Origin: Flabesymbios commensalis
Taxonomy: Eukaryota > Annelida > Polychaeta > Terebellida > Flabelligeridae
DNA: 64,000 nt
Assembly (NCBI GenBank): GCA_964017125.1
Contig: OZ024903.1
Location: 85,490,865 to 85,554,864, forward strand
Direction: 5' to 3'
Both the position numbers and the translations under genes were made by a program. Shown here one piece after another: positions 23,190 to 35,036 of the stretch (positions are counted from its first letter, which is position 1; the number at the start of each line of letters is the position of its first letter). Below the pieces are notes generated by a model. The model saw only the letters and a list, made by a program, of their open reading frames with translations. It made no database searches and was not told the origin of the DNA.

Positions 23190-23572
23190 TAGTTCCGCTA
23201 AGACTATAGTCAAAGGATTTCACATTTGTCAAGAAATGTATATTATTACGAAATATAATTATGTCCTATTTTGAAGGGGGGGGGGGGATTTATTAAATTG
23301 TACTTTCGTTTTTTTATATCAAATAAGGACGTCTGAGTCTGAATAATACCCAAAAATAAAAACAAACAGTAATCGTTGCCATTCTAAAAGCCCATTTGGC
23401 TGACCGGTCGATTGTTTGATTAATTATTTATATATTAGTTCCCAATGACATGATATATACATTTCATTGGAATGGTGGATTTAACTAATCTCTGTATTAA
23501 CATGTTGATATATTATTTGAAGAGGGCTACCTTCACATTTTTCGTGAAATTTGTGATCTGGTCGTACACTGG

Positions 23573-23806
23573 CCGGCCTTCAAGTTTCAAAGTAAAAAAA
23601 TGTTTATTCTCCACTTACTCGTAAATATTCAATATTGTGGGTAGCCTTCGTGGCCGAGAGGTAGCGTGCTCGGCCTCAGAACGTCAAGGCTCGAATTTCT
23701 GTGTCTGGAGGGCAAAGTCATCCCAATCTTTCCTCAGGAAGTTCTCCTAGCCTAGTTTAGCGTATACGTGTACAAAGGTGGGCTAAGACCACATTCATTT
23801 CATTTT
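23573..23806 (+). mobile_element. tRNA-derived SINE, head truncated
   Basis: It starts at the AAGTTTCAAAG linker and keeps the second tRNA-like module (GTGGCCGAGAGGTAGCGTG; AAGGCTCGAATTTC), body and tail (CATTCATTTCATTTTG). The first head is gone. GTGGCCGAGAGG is the closest match to a true tRNA A box among the copies. Confidence 0.8.
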
Positions 23807-23934
23807 GCACACATAGAAACTTTTGCCATTATGCCCAACCCTGACACTAAACAATGGCATCGGGCTAGGCTCACGTTACATGGATTGTCATGCAATAATA
23901 ATAACAAAAAACATTTCCAAAGTCCACTGGTAAA

Positions 23935-24000
23935 ATAATATTGGACCACCGTCTGCAACGCTGTTCCAGCATTAGTCTAACATTGGATGCATATATGGTG
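23935..24000. repeat. Partial palindromic MITE upstream of the membrane-protein gene
   Basis: ATATTGGACCACCGTCTGCA, ACGCTGTTCCAGCATTAGTC and TAACATTGGATGCATATATG are the family core with decayed arms. Confidence 0.5.
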
Positions 24001-24106
24001 TTGAATGAGTGCTATAAATCATATCGTGTCGTTTCAGTTGTAAGAGTAGAATTTCCTTCTGTCGTAATATTGCCTCAATGTACAGAAAGCGACGTAAAGC
24101 AATATA

Positions 24107-24121
24107 CATATATGTTTCAGA
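24107..24121 (+). promoter_or_regulatory. Candidate splice acceptor into the 5' UTR part of the exon
   Basis: ATATATGTTTCAG ends at 24120. An in-frame TAG at 24160-24162 lies between it and the first ATG, so any exon starting here begins with untranslated sequence. Confidence 0.4.
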
Positions 24122-24186
24122 TGTGTGAGCATAGAAAACGGGGTCTGTCATGTCTACCATAGAAAGGATCACCTGAGGTGACCTAC

Positions 24187-25009
24187 ATGATGCAGATCAA
24201 GATGACCGAGGCCACTGAGCATTCCATCCTAACCACCACACCAGAAGGTGTCACATCTGCTCACGATGTAGACGACTACAAAGGCATAGGACCAGAGCTA
24301 TGGGTGCCCTACCTGGTGCTTACAATAGTGTTGTCAGCCATGGCAGTTGGTTCTTTTATCCATTATCATATAAACAATAAGAGTAGATATGTAGAGAAGA
24401 GTAAGCCAGTGAGTGAGCCTACATCCAGGAAGACCAGTAACAAGTATCGTGTCACTCTGGGCAGGAATGCTTTCAACCAGAAGGCTGCACTCAAGGCCAC
24501 AACACAGCTCCAAGTACGTACTGCAGGTGATACAAGCACGTCCTCTAGTGAGAAAACGTCATCTGCCGGACAGACTACTAAACATGGCGACACAAATAAA
24601 AACAAACAATCAACCGGTCACGGGGAGCACACGTCGAAAAGGGATCGACGCGACGAAGAGAAAAATCAAAGAAATAAAAGCACAGAAGGAGGGCGCCCAG
24701 CTGGCTACGTGAACGACGCCTACGAGTCGCCCAATTGCGACTCAGACAAGAGCTTGATCAGCTCCTCATCATGTGACCCACAGCTGCGCACGCAGGAATC
24801 TGTCGTGAGTGACGTCACTATTGGGAAGATGGAGTCTGTACAGAGAAAAATGTCAAAGGATTCTTTAAGTAAATCAGACAGACACACAGGTAAACTGAAG
24901 CGAAAGGACACCCCACTCTACTTACCAGACAACTCAAACATATCCAAGCAAGTGTTCTTTACCGGGGACATTTTAGGAGAAGCTCAGAAAGCACAGGCTG
25001 GAGAGATAG
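24187..25009 (+). CDS. Single-pass membrane protein, main coding exon
   Basis: The frame is blocked upstream by TAG 24160-24162, so ATG 24187 is the first start. ATG 24202 (AAGATGA) has a better context. Numbered from 24187, residues 1-37 are hydrophilic and acidic with no signal peptide. Residues about 38-62 (LWVPYLVLTIVLSAMAVGSF, then IHYHI) form one transmembrane helix followed by Lys/Arg, which predicts N-outside, C-inside. The remaining 210 or so residues are a Ser/Thr/Lys-rich, probably disordered tail with RDRRDEEKNQRNK and several Ser-rich patches. The exon most likely ends at 25009 (GATAG|GTAGGC, phase 1). An alternative donor at 24889 (CACAG|GTAAAC) is also phase 1. No family was recognised; the coding call rests on length, composition and the matching downstream exon. 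Confidence 0.7.
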
Positions 25010-25483
25010 GTAGGCCCTATGTCATCCGTTCAAACAGGGTTTTCTTGGTTAAACGTATACCCTTTCAATAATACCAAGTTAAAATCCTGCTTAACTCATC
25101 AATGATTTTCTTTATAGCAAAAAAATAATAATGAATATGATCGATCTATGTATGCTGGGACCATGTGTTCAAGTATTCTTAGATTTATTTGAATAACAAC
25201 TAAATGATTAGATGAGATTAGCGTTATTGTAATTTGGAATCGCTTAATAATTATATGAAATTCGCAGCATGGGTCAAAATGATTAATTCTCGTTTGCAAA
25301 TATGCAAATTCTGTTCAACTGTGAAGCGTTTTGACAAGATTTACTTAAGTAGTTAGTGTCAGTATATTATGAATATTTTTACAAACTTATTACAGTCTAG
25401 ATAAGATGATTCTTCAACCGTTTTGGTGTATATCATGATGAAACAATATCACACTGTGTTTGTGGTCTGGGGCTCATCCCAAC

Positions 25484-25600
25484 TAAGATTCTTAGAAATA
25501 AGATTATCTTAACTTTCTCTTATTTGCATTAGAAAAGTTAATATAAATCTTAACTTTTCTAATGAATATAAGAACAAGTTATGATAATCTTAGTGGGATA
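25484..25600. repeat. Hairpin element, about 117 bp
   Basis: CATCCCAACTAAGATTCTTA faces TAATCTTAGTGGGATAG. The inner arms AAGATTATCTTAACTTTCTC and ATTAGAAAAGTTAATATAAA pair with inverse sequences. It is a MITE-like foldback within the intron. Confidence 0.65.
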
Positions 25601-26387
25601 GACTCCTGACACTGTGTTTTACGTTTTTGGTTTGTGAATCTTCAGAACAAACCGAATTAAACGATTGTTTGATGGATCCAGGAGAGGGCTAGGTGAGAAC
25701 GACAAACATGACTGGAGAACTTCAGGGTCTTATCTGCCACTCAAATGTGTGGCAGAAAGGACACTAATGTCTTTACCTCCTAGGGTACGCTACTTATTTA
25801 AGACCCGTGCATGACGCACAGCAAATGGGCTGACTTGGTACCCTTCCAGAATTAGCTGGTGGTTGTTTTTTTCTCGTTTGATAAAAGTATACATTTCTCA
25901 CACATATGGTAACAAACACCCTGCAGCACGGGTAGTCTTTTGTTTTTGGTGATTGGTGATATATTTCAGCATCTCTATTTCTTCGTGATCGACTCACTAT
26001 CATAGCCCAGCCCAATTAAATGTAAATGAGGACCATTTAGGGCAATAGGACTACACGTGTCAACCAGATAGATGTGTCAGCCGGATACACTTGCAACCAA
26101 ATACATAAAATTCGACTTTTAATAATGTTGAAAATATGATTAAAAAGTGAAAAAATAATCTGATTATACACGACAGTATACATACAACTTCTTGCCATGA
26201 ACACTTTAACAATCCAATTATTGTTTTGACAAAATTAAAACACAACATACTATGTACCTTTGCAAGCCGTTCATTCACTTTAAAATTGTCAATATTATTA
26301 ACACTTAATCTTGATTAACAGATTAGGCGAAATATAATATTGAAAACACATTTTGAACTCACTCGCCTAATATTATAGAGAATGGAC

Positions 26388-26594
26388 GAATGAATGAATG
26401 AATGAATGAATAAATGAATAAATAAATGAATGAAGAAATGAATGAATGAATGAATGAATGAATGAATGAATGAATGAATGAATGAATGAATGAATGAATG
26501 AATGAATGAATGAATGAATGAATGAATGAATGAATGAGTGAGTGAATGAATGAATGAATGAATGAATGAATGAATGAATGAATGAATGAATGAA
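26388..26594. repeat. (GAAT)n microsatellite, about 50 units
   Basis: A tetranucleotide array with a few AAAT, GAAG and GAGT variants, directly continued by AATAATAATAAT at the LINE 3' end. Confidence 0.97.
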
Positions 26595-27357
26595 TAATAA
26601 TAATAATAATAAAGACTTTATTTACCGAGGGTACAGGTATATACAACAACGTACAAAATCAATAAAAATTAAAAACATACATGCATGTATGTACCAACCC
26701 ACTGAGCATAGCTCATCCGCCGTGGGGCCCTCATACGCAAACATTAAAAAACATACATTGATATATACATCTATTTAAATAATATAAAGATATCTACATA
26801 ACTCGTATCATTCATTTACTTATATAATATAAAACAGTAATAATAGCATATATTTAATTTCGCGTAAATGGTAAATCTGACAATTTATCTGGCAGCAACA
26901 TACAATTTTACAAACATCTACATGAGAAGTGATCATTTTGAAGTAAAACTATTTACATGATTGAAGTGTATACATGGAAATAATTGACAAAAATAATATA
27001 TAGGCCTACATGGATTTTTTTTATATTGAAGTATATTTATATAACTCACAATAGTACTTAACCTCATAATATTACTTCACTTATAAAATAATATCTGGTA
27101 TTGAAATACATTTATATATACAGTATATACATTGTACAAAAATGACAACTACAAACACACATACATAAATTAGATTTGGGAGTACAATTAAAGCACAATT
27201 GCAGACAACAAATAGGCCTATTTTCTTTCAAACACAATTATTACAAATCTGTTATATATATTCTAACTATTTTTATTTCCGTTTTTGTATTCGCGTACGA
27301 ATTATTTTAATGTTGTTGCTTTACGTGCTTTGTCGGATAGAGAATTCCAGATTTCCA
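26594..27357 (-). mobile_element. LINE 3' end: last reverse-transcriptase ORF codons and 3' UTR
   Basis: On the minus strand the segment opens with codons for EIWNSLSDKARKATTLK (27355-27305), the typical WNSLP-like C-terminus of Jockey/CR1/RTE-type polymerases. A roughly 650-bp 3' UTR follows and ends at CTCGGTAAATAAAGTCTTTA and (TTA)n. Ending on AATAAAG plus a short repeat tail fits CR1/L2-type elements. The copy is 5' truncated by the GAAT array at 27358. An in-frame TAA follows the LK residues, which may be the natural stop or a break. Confidence 0.75.
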
Positions 27358-27435
27358 GAATGAATGAATGATTGAATGAATGAATGAATGAATGAATGAA
27401 TGAATGAATGAATGAATGAATGAATGAATGAATGC
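27358..27435. repeat. (GAAT)n microsatellite, second array
   Basis: About 19 GAAT units between the LINE fragment and a SINE tail. Confidence 0.95.
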
Positions 27436-27462
27436 ACATATAGGCTACACTGGGACAAATAT
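27434..27462 (-). mobile_element. SINE tail fragment
   Basis: GCACATATAGGCTACACTGG matches the inverse SINE tail at 15499-15520 (GCACATATAGGCTAAACTGG) with one difference. It starts exactly where the GAAT array ends. Confidence 0.65.
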
Positions 27463-28473
27463 TACAAACAAACATTAGGATTTACAGAATCAGTGAGTAT
27501 TATTCGCAATGGGGATGTTAATACCTGAAAAAGTAAGAAAAAAGGCCAAATTATTTTTCAGTTTTAGAAAGTAATCTTTGATATATGGCAGAATTTGTTG
27601 GTAATGGCTTTATATCCCAGTGAACAGGACTGGTTTAATATCGATTCATTATTGCGACTCTGGCCTAGCATGGCTTAATGTATCCTACACTAACATTGGC
27701 CATTCTATACAAGATGAACATTTTATAAATGTAGAAACTCGACGAAAGTGGAAAATTAATTTTGTGATTTAACATATAACAGCATGTTCCCATTTGACGT
27801 CTCATAATCATCTGTCCATCCCACTTTGTACGTGACTTCAATATTTAAACCATGCAACATCAGTCTCACATAGTAGAATATTATTAGCAAATTATGCTAT
27901 CTCAACGTAGATCCAACGTCTGATATCACACGTTACGAAATACATGTTTCGTGTGTGGAGAGATCCTACATACTAGTTCTATTGTGAGATATATTGTGCT
28001 AATTTGCCTTTGCTGTAAAATGTATTTTTACATCCAAGCAAAATGTCATAGAGCTGGGTAGATAGCATTTAAAAAATTGACTTGTTTGTTGTTTGGTTTA
28101 CTTCTGCCTTAAGTTCTGAATTTCAGGGAGTTCATATATGAAATTATGTATAATAATATTGCAAGCGGCTTGAAATAGAAATCAAATTATGTAAACTACG
28201 GTATAGGTCCATACTTAATGTTGGGTAAAACAACATGCGGTCGTTTTTACAATGTCTCATTAAGAGTCACGTTTCTGGTTTGATGGTAAAATATTACCCG
28301 TTGCAACGGCCCGCTTAGTACATTCCTCTGACAAAAGACTAATTATATTTGAAAGCTTTACTTCGCAAGATACGCACTTGCGGGAGACGAAATATATTGA
28401 TAATATTTTTATTCTGTGGTAAAATTCCATTGATATGGCAATCATTCTCGCGGCTGTTTTACGGAGCAAAGCC

Positions 28474-28520
28474 CAAAGGCAGTAACTACTTACTTTGCAA
28501 GTAAGCAGCTACTGCCTTTT
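28474..28520. repeat. Short hairpin (AAAGGCAGTAACTACTTACT)
   Basis: AAAGGCAGTAACTACTTACT pairs with AGTAAGCAGCTACTGCCTTT across a 5-base loop. Related words occur near 1914 and 3293. Confidence 0.6.
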
Positions 28521-29687
28521 GCCTTTGCAGAGCAGTATAATGTGTTTCTACGATTGCGTTATTGGCCAGTGTTACGACCTAGAATCCGATAGCATTGATT
28601 CTGGTGAATCTATCTGGCATTGTGAGCCCATCGATCCCCTATATACATGCGGGAGATAAATTGCTGGCACCGAAGACTTGCATGGAATAAATGAGTGGCT
28701 AAATTTGTATTGCCTTCTTGTGGTAATGGTCTCAGGTGTACTAAACTACAAGGGGGTGGAACCTCCCAATAAGTGTGCACGGCATGTGACTTCCCCCATT
28801 GAAATCACAACGTTAGCGTTGATTCAATGCTAAAATCACGTTCACGTGTTTTGAAGCTACGTTCACGCTTCTTCGTTTACACAATTAACAAAAGTAAAAG
28901 ACTTAGATTTTGTTTATATTCAAAGTGCCATAATAATAGACCTAATAATAAATTCACCACTATGCACTAGGCTTATATTACCAATGTGTAATGTTAGTTG
29001 GCACTAAAATTCAATGAGCACATATGATCATAATTATAATTTACTAGACCTTATGATATCCACCATATAATATGCAATTATGATCCACACCATATTTTAT
29101 ATGTAGCCATCTAAATCTCGTGGTATCTACCATATGTTTTATGCATTCATTGGCTGCATGATATACTAGTAAACCTACGTTTTATTAAATATTTTAAATA
29201 TAGAATATTTTATTCTTAGGGCCTACATCATCATAAAGCGTATTTATCGAAAGAAGTGGATTTGGTTTTCAAAACCAATATAAAGGCAGTGGTTGATCAC
29301 AGATGTATTTTGAAAGCTTTCTGGTGGTGATCGGTCACCAAGTGCGAATTACTCATACCGCCTGTATATTATAAGCGACATAACCATGATAACCATTGTG
29401 AGAGATGCATATTGCCAAGGCCTACATCACAAAGAGGCCGATTATTATTTTTCGTCATTTAAAGCAAATGAATAAAAAAAGTGTATCGAAATGTATATAA
29501 TTATAATTTACTAAACACTCCTAAATTGCTCGTAGTTCCCTTTCAACAACAAGTAGGCCTAGCATTTTGAGGTTGGTTTAATGTTGTGCCACCTTCTCTA
29601 GCGCTGTCCTAAACTGAGTAACTGAATCGTATTTGCTGCGTGGTTTCATTATTCGATAACATTAACATATTTGTATTCTATTTTCAG

Positions 29688-29794
29688 GATATCACAGTAT
29701 GATGCCGAGGACAGTGATTCCAGCCACCGCGGATCGCAGACGACCTCGCTTCAATTCTTCTTCTTCTGACGCCTCATATGCAGGAGATTGTTGA
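29688..29794 (+). CDS. Membrane-protein gene, inferred last coding exon
   Basis: It follows a polypyrimidine-type acceptor (TATTCTATTTTCAG, AG at 29686-29687). Joined in phase 1 to the donor at 25009 (or 24889), it reads GYHSMMPRTVIPATADRRRP, then a Ser-rich run and YAGDC, to TGA at 29792-29794. The whole spliced frame is then 309 residues from ATG 24187. The basic and Ser-rich composition continues that of the main exon. A second open frame on the same exon ends in four Phe and would need a phase 2 donor, which I did not find. Being the next open segment with a good acceptor, this is inference, not proof. Confidence 0.5.
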
Positions 29795-29987
29795 GGAGGT
29801 CATCGAAACTATATTATACCAACGAAGCTGGATAAATTACATCGATTTTTCCTGGAGATTGCCTCATTTGAATGAAAAGAGGCACGATAAAACAATTATG
29901 TAACATTCCAAAAACGTCAACCGCAGATCTGAACTTTTCTAATGCAAATGAAAGAAAGTTATGATAAAACCACTCTTTCTATTAAGA

Positions 29988-30097
29988 TCCCAGTAAACAC
30001 AAAACATTTGTATAACATTTGTACAATGTTGGACCAACGTCGAAGACGTTGGGCCGACGTTGTACAAATGTTATACAAATCTTTTGTGTTTTCTGGG
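29988..30097. mobile_element. Palindromic MITE, 110 bp
   Basis: CCCAGTAAACACAAAACATT faces AATCTTTTGTGTTTTCTGGG. The inner arms TTGTATAACATTTGTACAAT and inverse meet at GTTGGACCAACGTCGAAGAC. It matches the arm sequence at 655-735. Confidence 0.85.
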
Positions 30098-30145
30098 ATT
30101 GATCCTTGATGTTTAGTCATTTGAACGATGACAGCGCCTACACAG

Positions 30146-30238
30146 CCACATGATACATTGACCCAGTGCTGTTTTAAAGTTGGTCCACGCAAACCCAACA
30201 TCAAACCAACACTGGGTAAATGTCCCGGGTTTTCTGGG
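30146..30238. repeat. Partial palindromic MITE
   Basis: GACCCAGTGCTGTTTTAAAG with ACATCAAACCAACACTGGGT and a TTTCTGGGAT end: a second family member 50 bp from the first, with the left end missing. Confidence 0.6.
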
Positions 30239-30472
30239 ATAAATATCAATAACGTACCGTCATTGTTGCTCAGTCTGATCTTCACCTTTAACAGTTATTT
30301 ACTTTAATGTCAGTGGTGTGTCTCTACCACTCTCCAATGTAGCAAACACCCGGTGTTGAATTAATGTTGGGCCGACGTCGCAAACGCTGCGGTTGACTCA
30401 AGAATATTTCAAGGAGTGATTTTTTGCACTCAAGACCGAATTACAGAAACCAGCGATACTCTAGCCCAGTAT

Positions 30473-30528
30473 AAGTACTGAGCGTGGTATCCCATGAGAT
30501 GGGATACCACACTCAGTACTACTGGGCT
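30473..30528. repeat. 56-bp hairpin
   Basis: AGCCCAGTATAAGTACTGAG faces CTCAGTACTACTGGGCT; the inner arm GTGGTATCCCAT and its inverse surround GAG. Only a few mismatches. Confidence 0.8.
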
Positions 30529-31340
30529 AACAATACTCTATACTCTATTCAAGCGGTTTGCTGCATGTCGTCTGTTGTATTAATCATGTTAATTTGCACT
30601 TTTCCATTTCGATACGGGCTGAGAGTAAGTCTGATCCTTATGCCTCAACCCCACAAACATGGGTTCCCGAAAAAAAGTTAATTAATGGATTAGGACTACA
30701 ACATAAAGCACTGCAGAGACGTCAGGTTTTCAGATCAGTATGGCCAGAAAAATGTGACGTAAAACAACTGATTATTCTCTTTGCTCTGGATATTAATTTT
30801 GAGAAGAGGTAGAGAGGATAGACGTCCTAATGGGGTACATAATGTAGATCCAGGTGACAGAAGTACTTACCCTTAGTGTTCCCCATCGATCCCTATACCT
30901 ATAGTACTCGCTGATGATATCGGCCATGTGCCAAATCCAATAGCATTTATTTATCTTATATGCCGACCTGCTGTTTAATTACACATCATGCATGTCGACC
31001 GATGGCGCGGATTATACCACAAAGCCTCGAGATGATGGCCAGACGTTGGTACAAGGTAGGCCAACGTTACCCTGTACCAACGGGATATATCAAACATGTG
31101 TAGCCAGTAAGCACTAGTATCATTGTGCAAATACCTGAATCGATGTGGTTATTTAATTTATTACGGATGACATACAGTATATATTATTCACCATGTCTTT
31201 ATTCTATCACATTATCAAGGTACGGTCACTGTGCACGTAATGTTATTATTCTGTGACTTTCGTAAACTAAGGGATATTTAAAAAATTAAGGTGAATATAT
31301 TATTCTACTTGCAACAACCAGTCTGAAAAAACTGTAAACA

Positions 31341-31887
<547 letters not shown>

Positions 31888-32132
31888 TGTTTCTCCACAG
31901 GTATCCATTCCTACAATATGATAAAACAATAAATCAATTTAGCCATTGTACTGTATTTTTCACACGGATATCATGGATATAAAACAATAATCTATTATCT
32001 ATTTTTAAATAATGTTCCTCTTTTTATAGATTTATAACCATGTTTTTTCAAATCCCTAGATAAACAATTATTGTTTTCCAGGTTACATGAAGAGTATGAT
32101 AATATAACGAGTTTGTGCTAGTAGGTTTCTTA

Positions 32133-32384
32133 TTAACCCTTTAAGTCTTCACGATGCATTAAAGAATCATTTTACATCACTGAAAACAGATTTAATTTTC
32201 CTACAACAAAGGGTTTTAGAATGAATATTTCCATGAAACTGGTTCACCAATACATAGCAATTTTCTTTAACTGTTCACCCACATCAAATCATCTTCATCC
32301 ACTACAAGTCGCGAATTGCGACAGCAATTCTCGGCTTGTAGTGGATGAAGATGACAATATAAAGTCAGGCTTGAAAGGGATAAG
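32133..32384 (+). mobile_element. TTAA-flanked MITE, family 2, with CTACAAG hairpin
   Basis: TTAACCCTTTAAGTCTTCAC at the left and GGCTTGAAAGGGATAA at the right make a TIR with a slightly decayed TTAA. The internal hairpin TCTTCATCCACTACAAGTCG pairs with CGGCTTGTAGTGGATGAAGA. It also has the word GATGCATTAAAGAATCATTT. Copies are at 51942-52176 and 52185-52435. Confidence 0.75.
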
Positions 32385-32399
32385 TCTGAATCATAGACA

Positions 32400-34855
32400 A
32401 TGTACGTCCATTTTGTATCACTCTAATTACTAAATTGTTCAAATAACAGTTTGAAATGCTCCACAGAATTTGCCAGGCAGAGAAGAAGATGCTGTTTTGA
32501 GTCAAAGGATTATTTTAGTTGTTAAATTATTCTGGGTTTTTTAACGCGTTGAATACAGAATAGTGAACGCAATTTTCAGCTTCATACGGCTCCAAAAATC
32601 ACTTAGTTTTAAACGTTATAGACCATACAGACATTAGGTTTTATAGACAATATCAGAAAATCATCTCTTATTTATTTTTATTTGAAAATAATATTTATCT
32701 CACGCATTGCATCGCTTGATTTTATGATTATTTTTATTGTTTCGTCGCAGTCAAAGTGATGTACGTGACACTAAGATCAATGGTACATGCAACCATTTGG
32801 CTGCTGGGGGCAGTGTAGATCAGTGAGCTGTGTAATTATTGTAATATGTAATGTATTTAGTTACTTGCATGATGACGTATTGTCTTCATACCCAACATAT
32901 ACTAAGTGTTGGGGCAATGATAGGTCAGTCTGCTGTTTGCTAGTGAGAGACATATCAAAAACATGTTAAAACACTTATTCTCAAACATGGATATAAAGCG
33001 TGCCATTTCACTAGGCAGTGTTGTATTAATGTACGAGCGAGAAATATTAAACTTGCAACTGATGTTTTGGTGTTTTTATTTTAGCAAATGGAGACATATT
33101 AATGTTGTGTTAGATATTTATAAAAAGTGATATTTTTTCTTCAACTTTTACAATTTATCAATAATTATAGGGGGCCTAATACCTCCGCATTTAAAAATTA
33201 GCTGATACAAATAAAATTATTTTGAAAATAAAATGTCACAGTACCACAATTTGAGGTCATTTGAATGCATACACAGCCGACTATCCCTCTGAATAATCTG
33301 ATAACACCTTATATCAGCTACATGGGCTGACATGTCAATTTTGAAACTCACCTTAATATCCTGCAGAAAATGGTTTCAATTTTATTTTAATACCTTTTTG
33401 TTACATTTTTATTATTATTTCAAAGAATCCAGAGAAACCCAAACACTGTATGCCCATAAATGGCTGGATCTTAGCCCAGCAATTTGGCCACAATTTTTGC
33501 TGGCGGCACATTATTCCATTTTCAGTAGCCTAGGCCTAGTTAAAATATATTTAATTGTCAAAATTTACATGACAACCCATATTATTGCTGCGTTTACTTC
33601 CATGACAAAATTATGCTATAATGATTTTTTTTGCAAAGAAAAATCTACATGTTTGCAGTTTTCATCTGAAAAAAAAAGCCACATAACTTTCTCAACTTCA
33701 AGATCCCGTCAACCTAATTACAAGACTATGGATACTATTCCAACGATACATTGACCCAATGCTGCTTTAGGCCAACATCTGCGACGCTGGCCTAACATGA
33801 AACCAGCATTTGGTGATTGTGCCATGATTGCTGGGGAAGCTCTCCCTGTCAAAATATGCGTGGGGGTCAGCTGTTTCCAGCTCCCCATGGTAACACAACA
33901 GTTTGTGTCTCAACCCAAAGCCCATCTGAGAGCATTTGTGAATTATTTACTCATAGATGTCGTTTTAGGAGGCCTAGATGGACTATGATTTGGGAGCTTG
34001 CTCTTAATTCGGCGTTTGTTATGAAACGCAAATTAGTATTATTATATTGGCTGATAACTGTTGGTGCTCAGTGATTTTATGTTATTGTTGAATATTCACG
34101 GATTACTATTGCATTTCGGGGAACTTATGTCCCGCGTATCTGATACCTCATATCTAACGTATTTGACTATGCCTCTCATTTCCCATATTCACAAGTTCAG
34201 TAACATATTGCTTTTCTTTCCGGACCTGTAATTTCAGATAGTCCTACATCGTCGGTATTAATTACAACGATCCTTATTTTAGCATATAGACTATGCCCAG
34301 CAATATAAAATTATATCGGTGATAATTATAGGACAGTTTTTCTTCACTATTCTATTAGTTATGTGTATAACAGCATAGTGTATAAATAAATTAATTAATC
34401 AGTATATAAGCCACATGTTGTGCACATAGATCTACGTGTGTGGGCATGTGAGGGCGAGTTACACAATATCATCCGGGTGGCGTACCCCAGCATAATAAGT
34501 GGAATATTTATGAATTAAGAAAACACATGATATACCTGCATTACTTGCCCAGGGCATAGCTAAGGCAAGTTTTAATTTGCTGACTTTATCAGGAAGGGGG
34601 AGCCAGATGTTATGCACAAGTATATATGCAAATGAGCAAAAAATAGTATGGTATATTTGCTGACGTGAGTGGTTTACGAAATTTGAAAATCATCTTCTCC
34701 TGATACTGCAAAGAACAACGAGTAACGTTAAACACAATTTTCTCAAGTCAGCCTTATAGCCTCATGGCCTTGTGAATATGCAATTTTGAAATTGTTGTAT
34801 GGATTTGGATGATATCAGGTGGTGGTCATCTTGCCGTTTCAAATTGCTAGGTAAC
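32400..34855. other. No gene seen; one partial MITE
   Basis: Low-complexity AT-rich DNA. A palindromic-MITE remnant lies at 33748-33830 (TTGACCCAATGCTGCTTTAG; GCGACGCTGGCCTAACATGA; ATTGCTGGGG). An open frame at 33332-33754 encodes no recognisable domain and has A/T-driven composition. Confidence 0.45.
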
Positions 34856-34859
34856 CAAT

Positions 34860-35035
34860 AAAAGCGACACAATCAGGCTAAAATCACCGAAAAAGCGATA
34901 ATTTTATTTTGGCTTTTAAATATGACCATATTATATAAGCATGTCCATAGACTAGAGCTGCACAAGTTGTTTAATTTTTGTGTGGCGCATTTACCAGGTA
35001 AGCGACATATAGAGACAAAATTCACAATTTCTTAT
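34860..35035 (+). repeat. Half copy of the large inverted-repeat element at 2520-3056
   Basis: GATAATTTTATTTTGGCTTT, CATGTCCATAGACTAGAGCT and TTTGTGTGGCGCATTTACCA occur in the same order as in the left half of that element. Confidence 0.6.
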
Positions 35036-35036
35036 T

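Larger units (their letters stand above)
25010..29687 (+). other. Inferred intron of the membrane-protein gene
   Basis: It starts GTAGGC and ends TATTCTATTTTCAG. It contains a hairpin element (25484-25600), GAAT arrays, the 3' end of a LINE (26594-27357), a SINE tail (27434-27462) and a further hairpin (28474-28520). The rest is AT-rich with no visible exon. Confidence 0.5.
29795..30300 (+). other. Probable 3' UTR of the membrane-protein gene
   Basis: No canonical AATAAA is seen close to the stop; ACGATAAAACA at 29886 is a weak variant. The stretch contains a complete palindromic MITE (29988-30097) and a partial one, so a transcript extending this far would carry a 110-base hairpin. Confidence 0.35.

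Noticed and set aside
973-23806. Functional tRNA genes at the A-box/B-box words
   Set aside because: Box-like words sit in repeated elements with a common body and tail; no acceptor or anticodon stem folds were apparent.
24366-24911. Minus- and plus-strand frames overlapping the membrane-protein exon
   Set aside because: They overlap the better supported coding frame and show no domain.
33332-33754. 140-residue open frame
   Set aside because: A/T-driven hydrophobic composition, no domain, no splice or promoter context.
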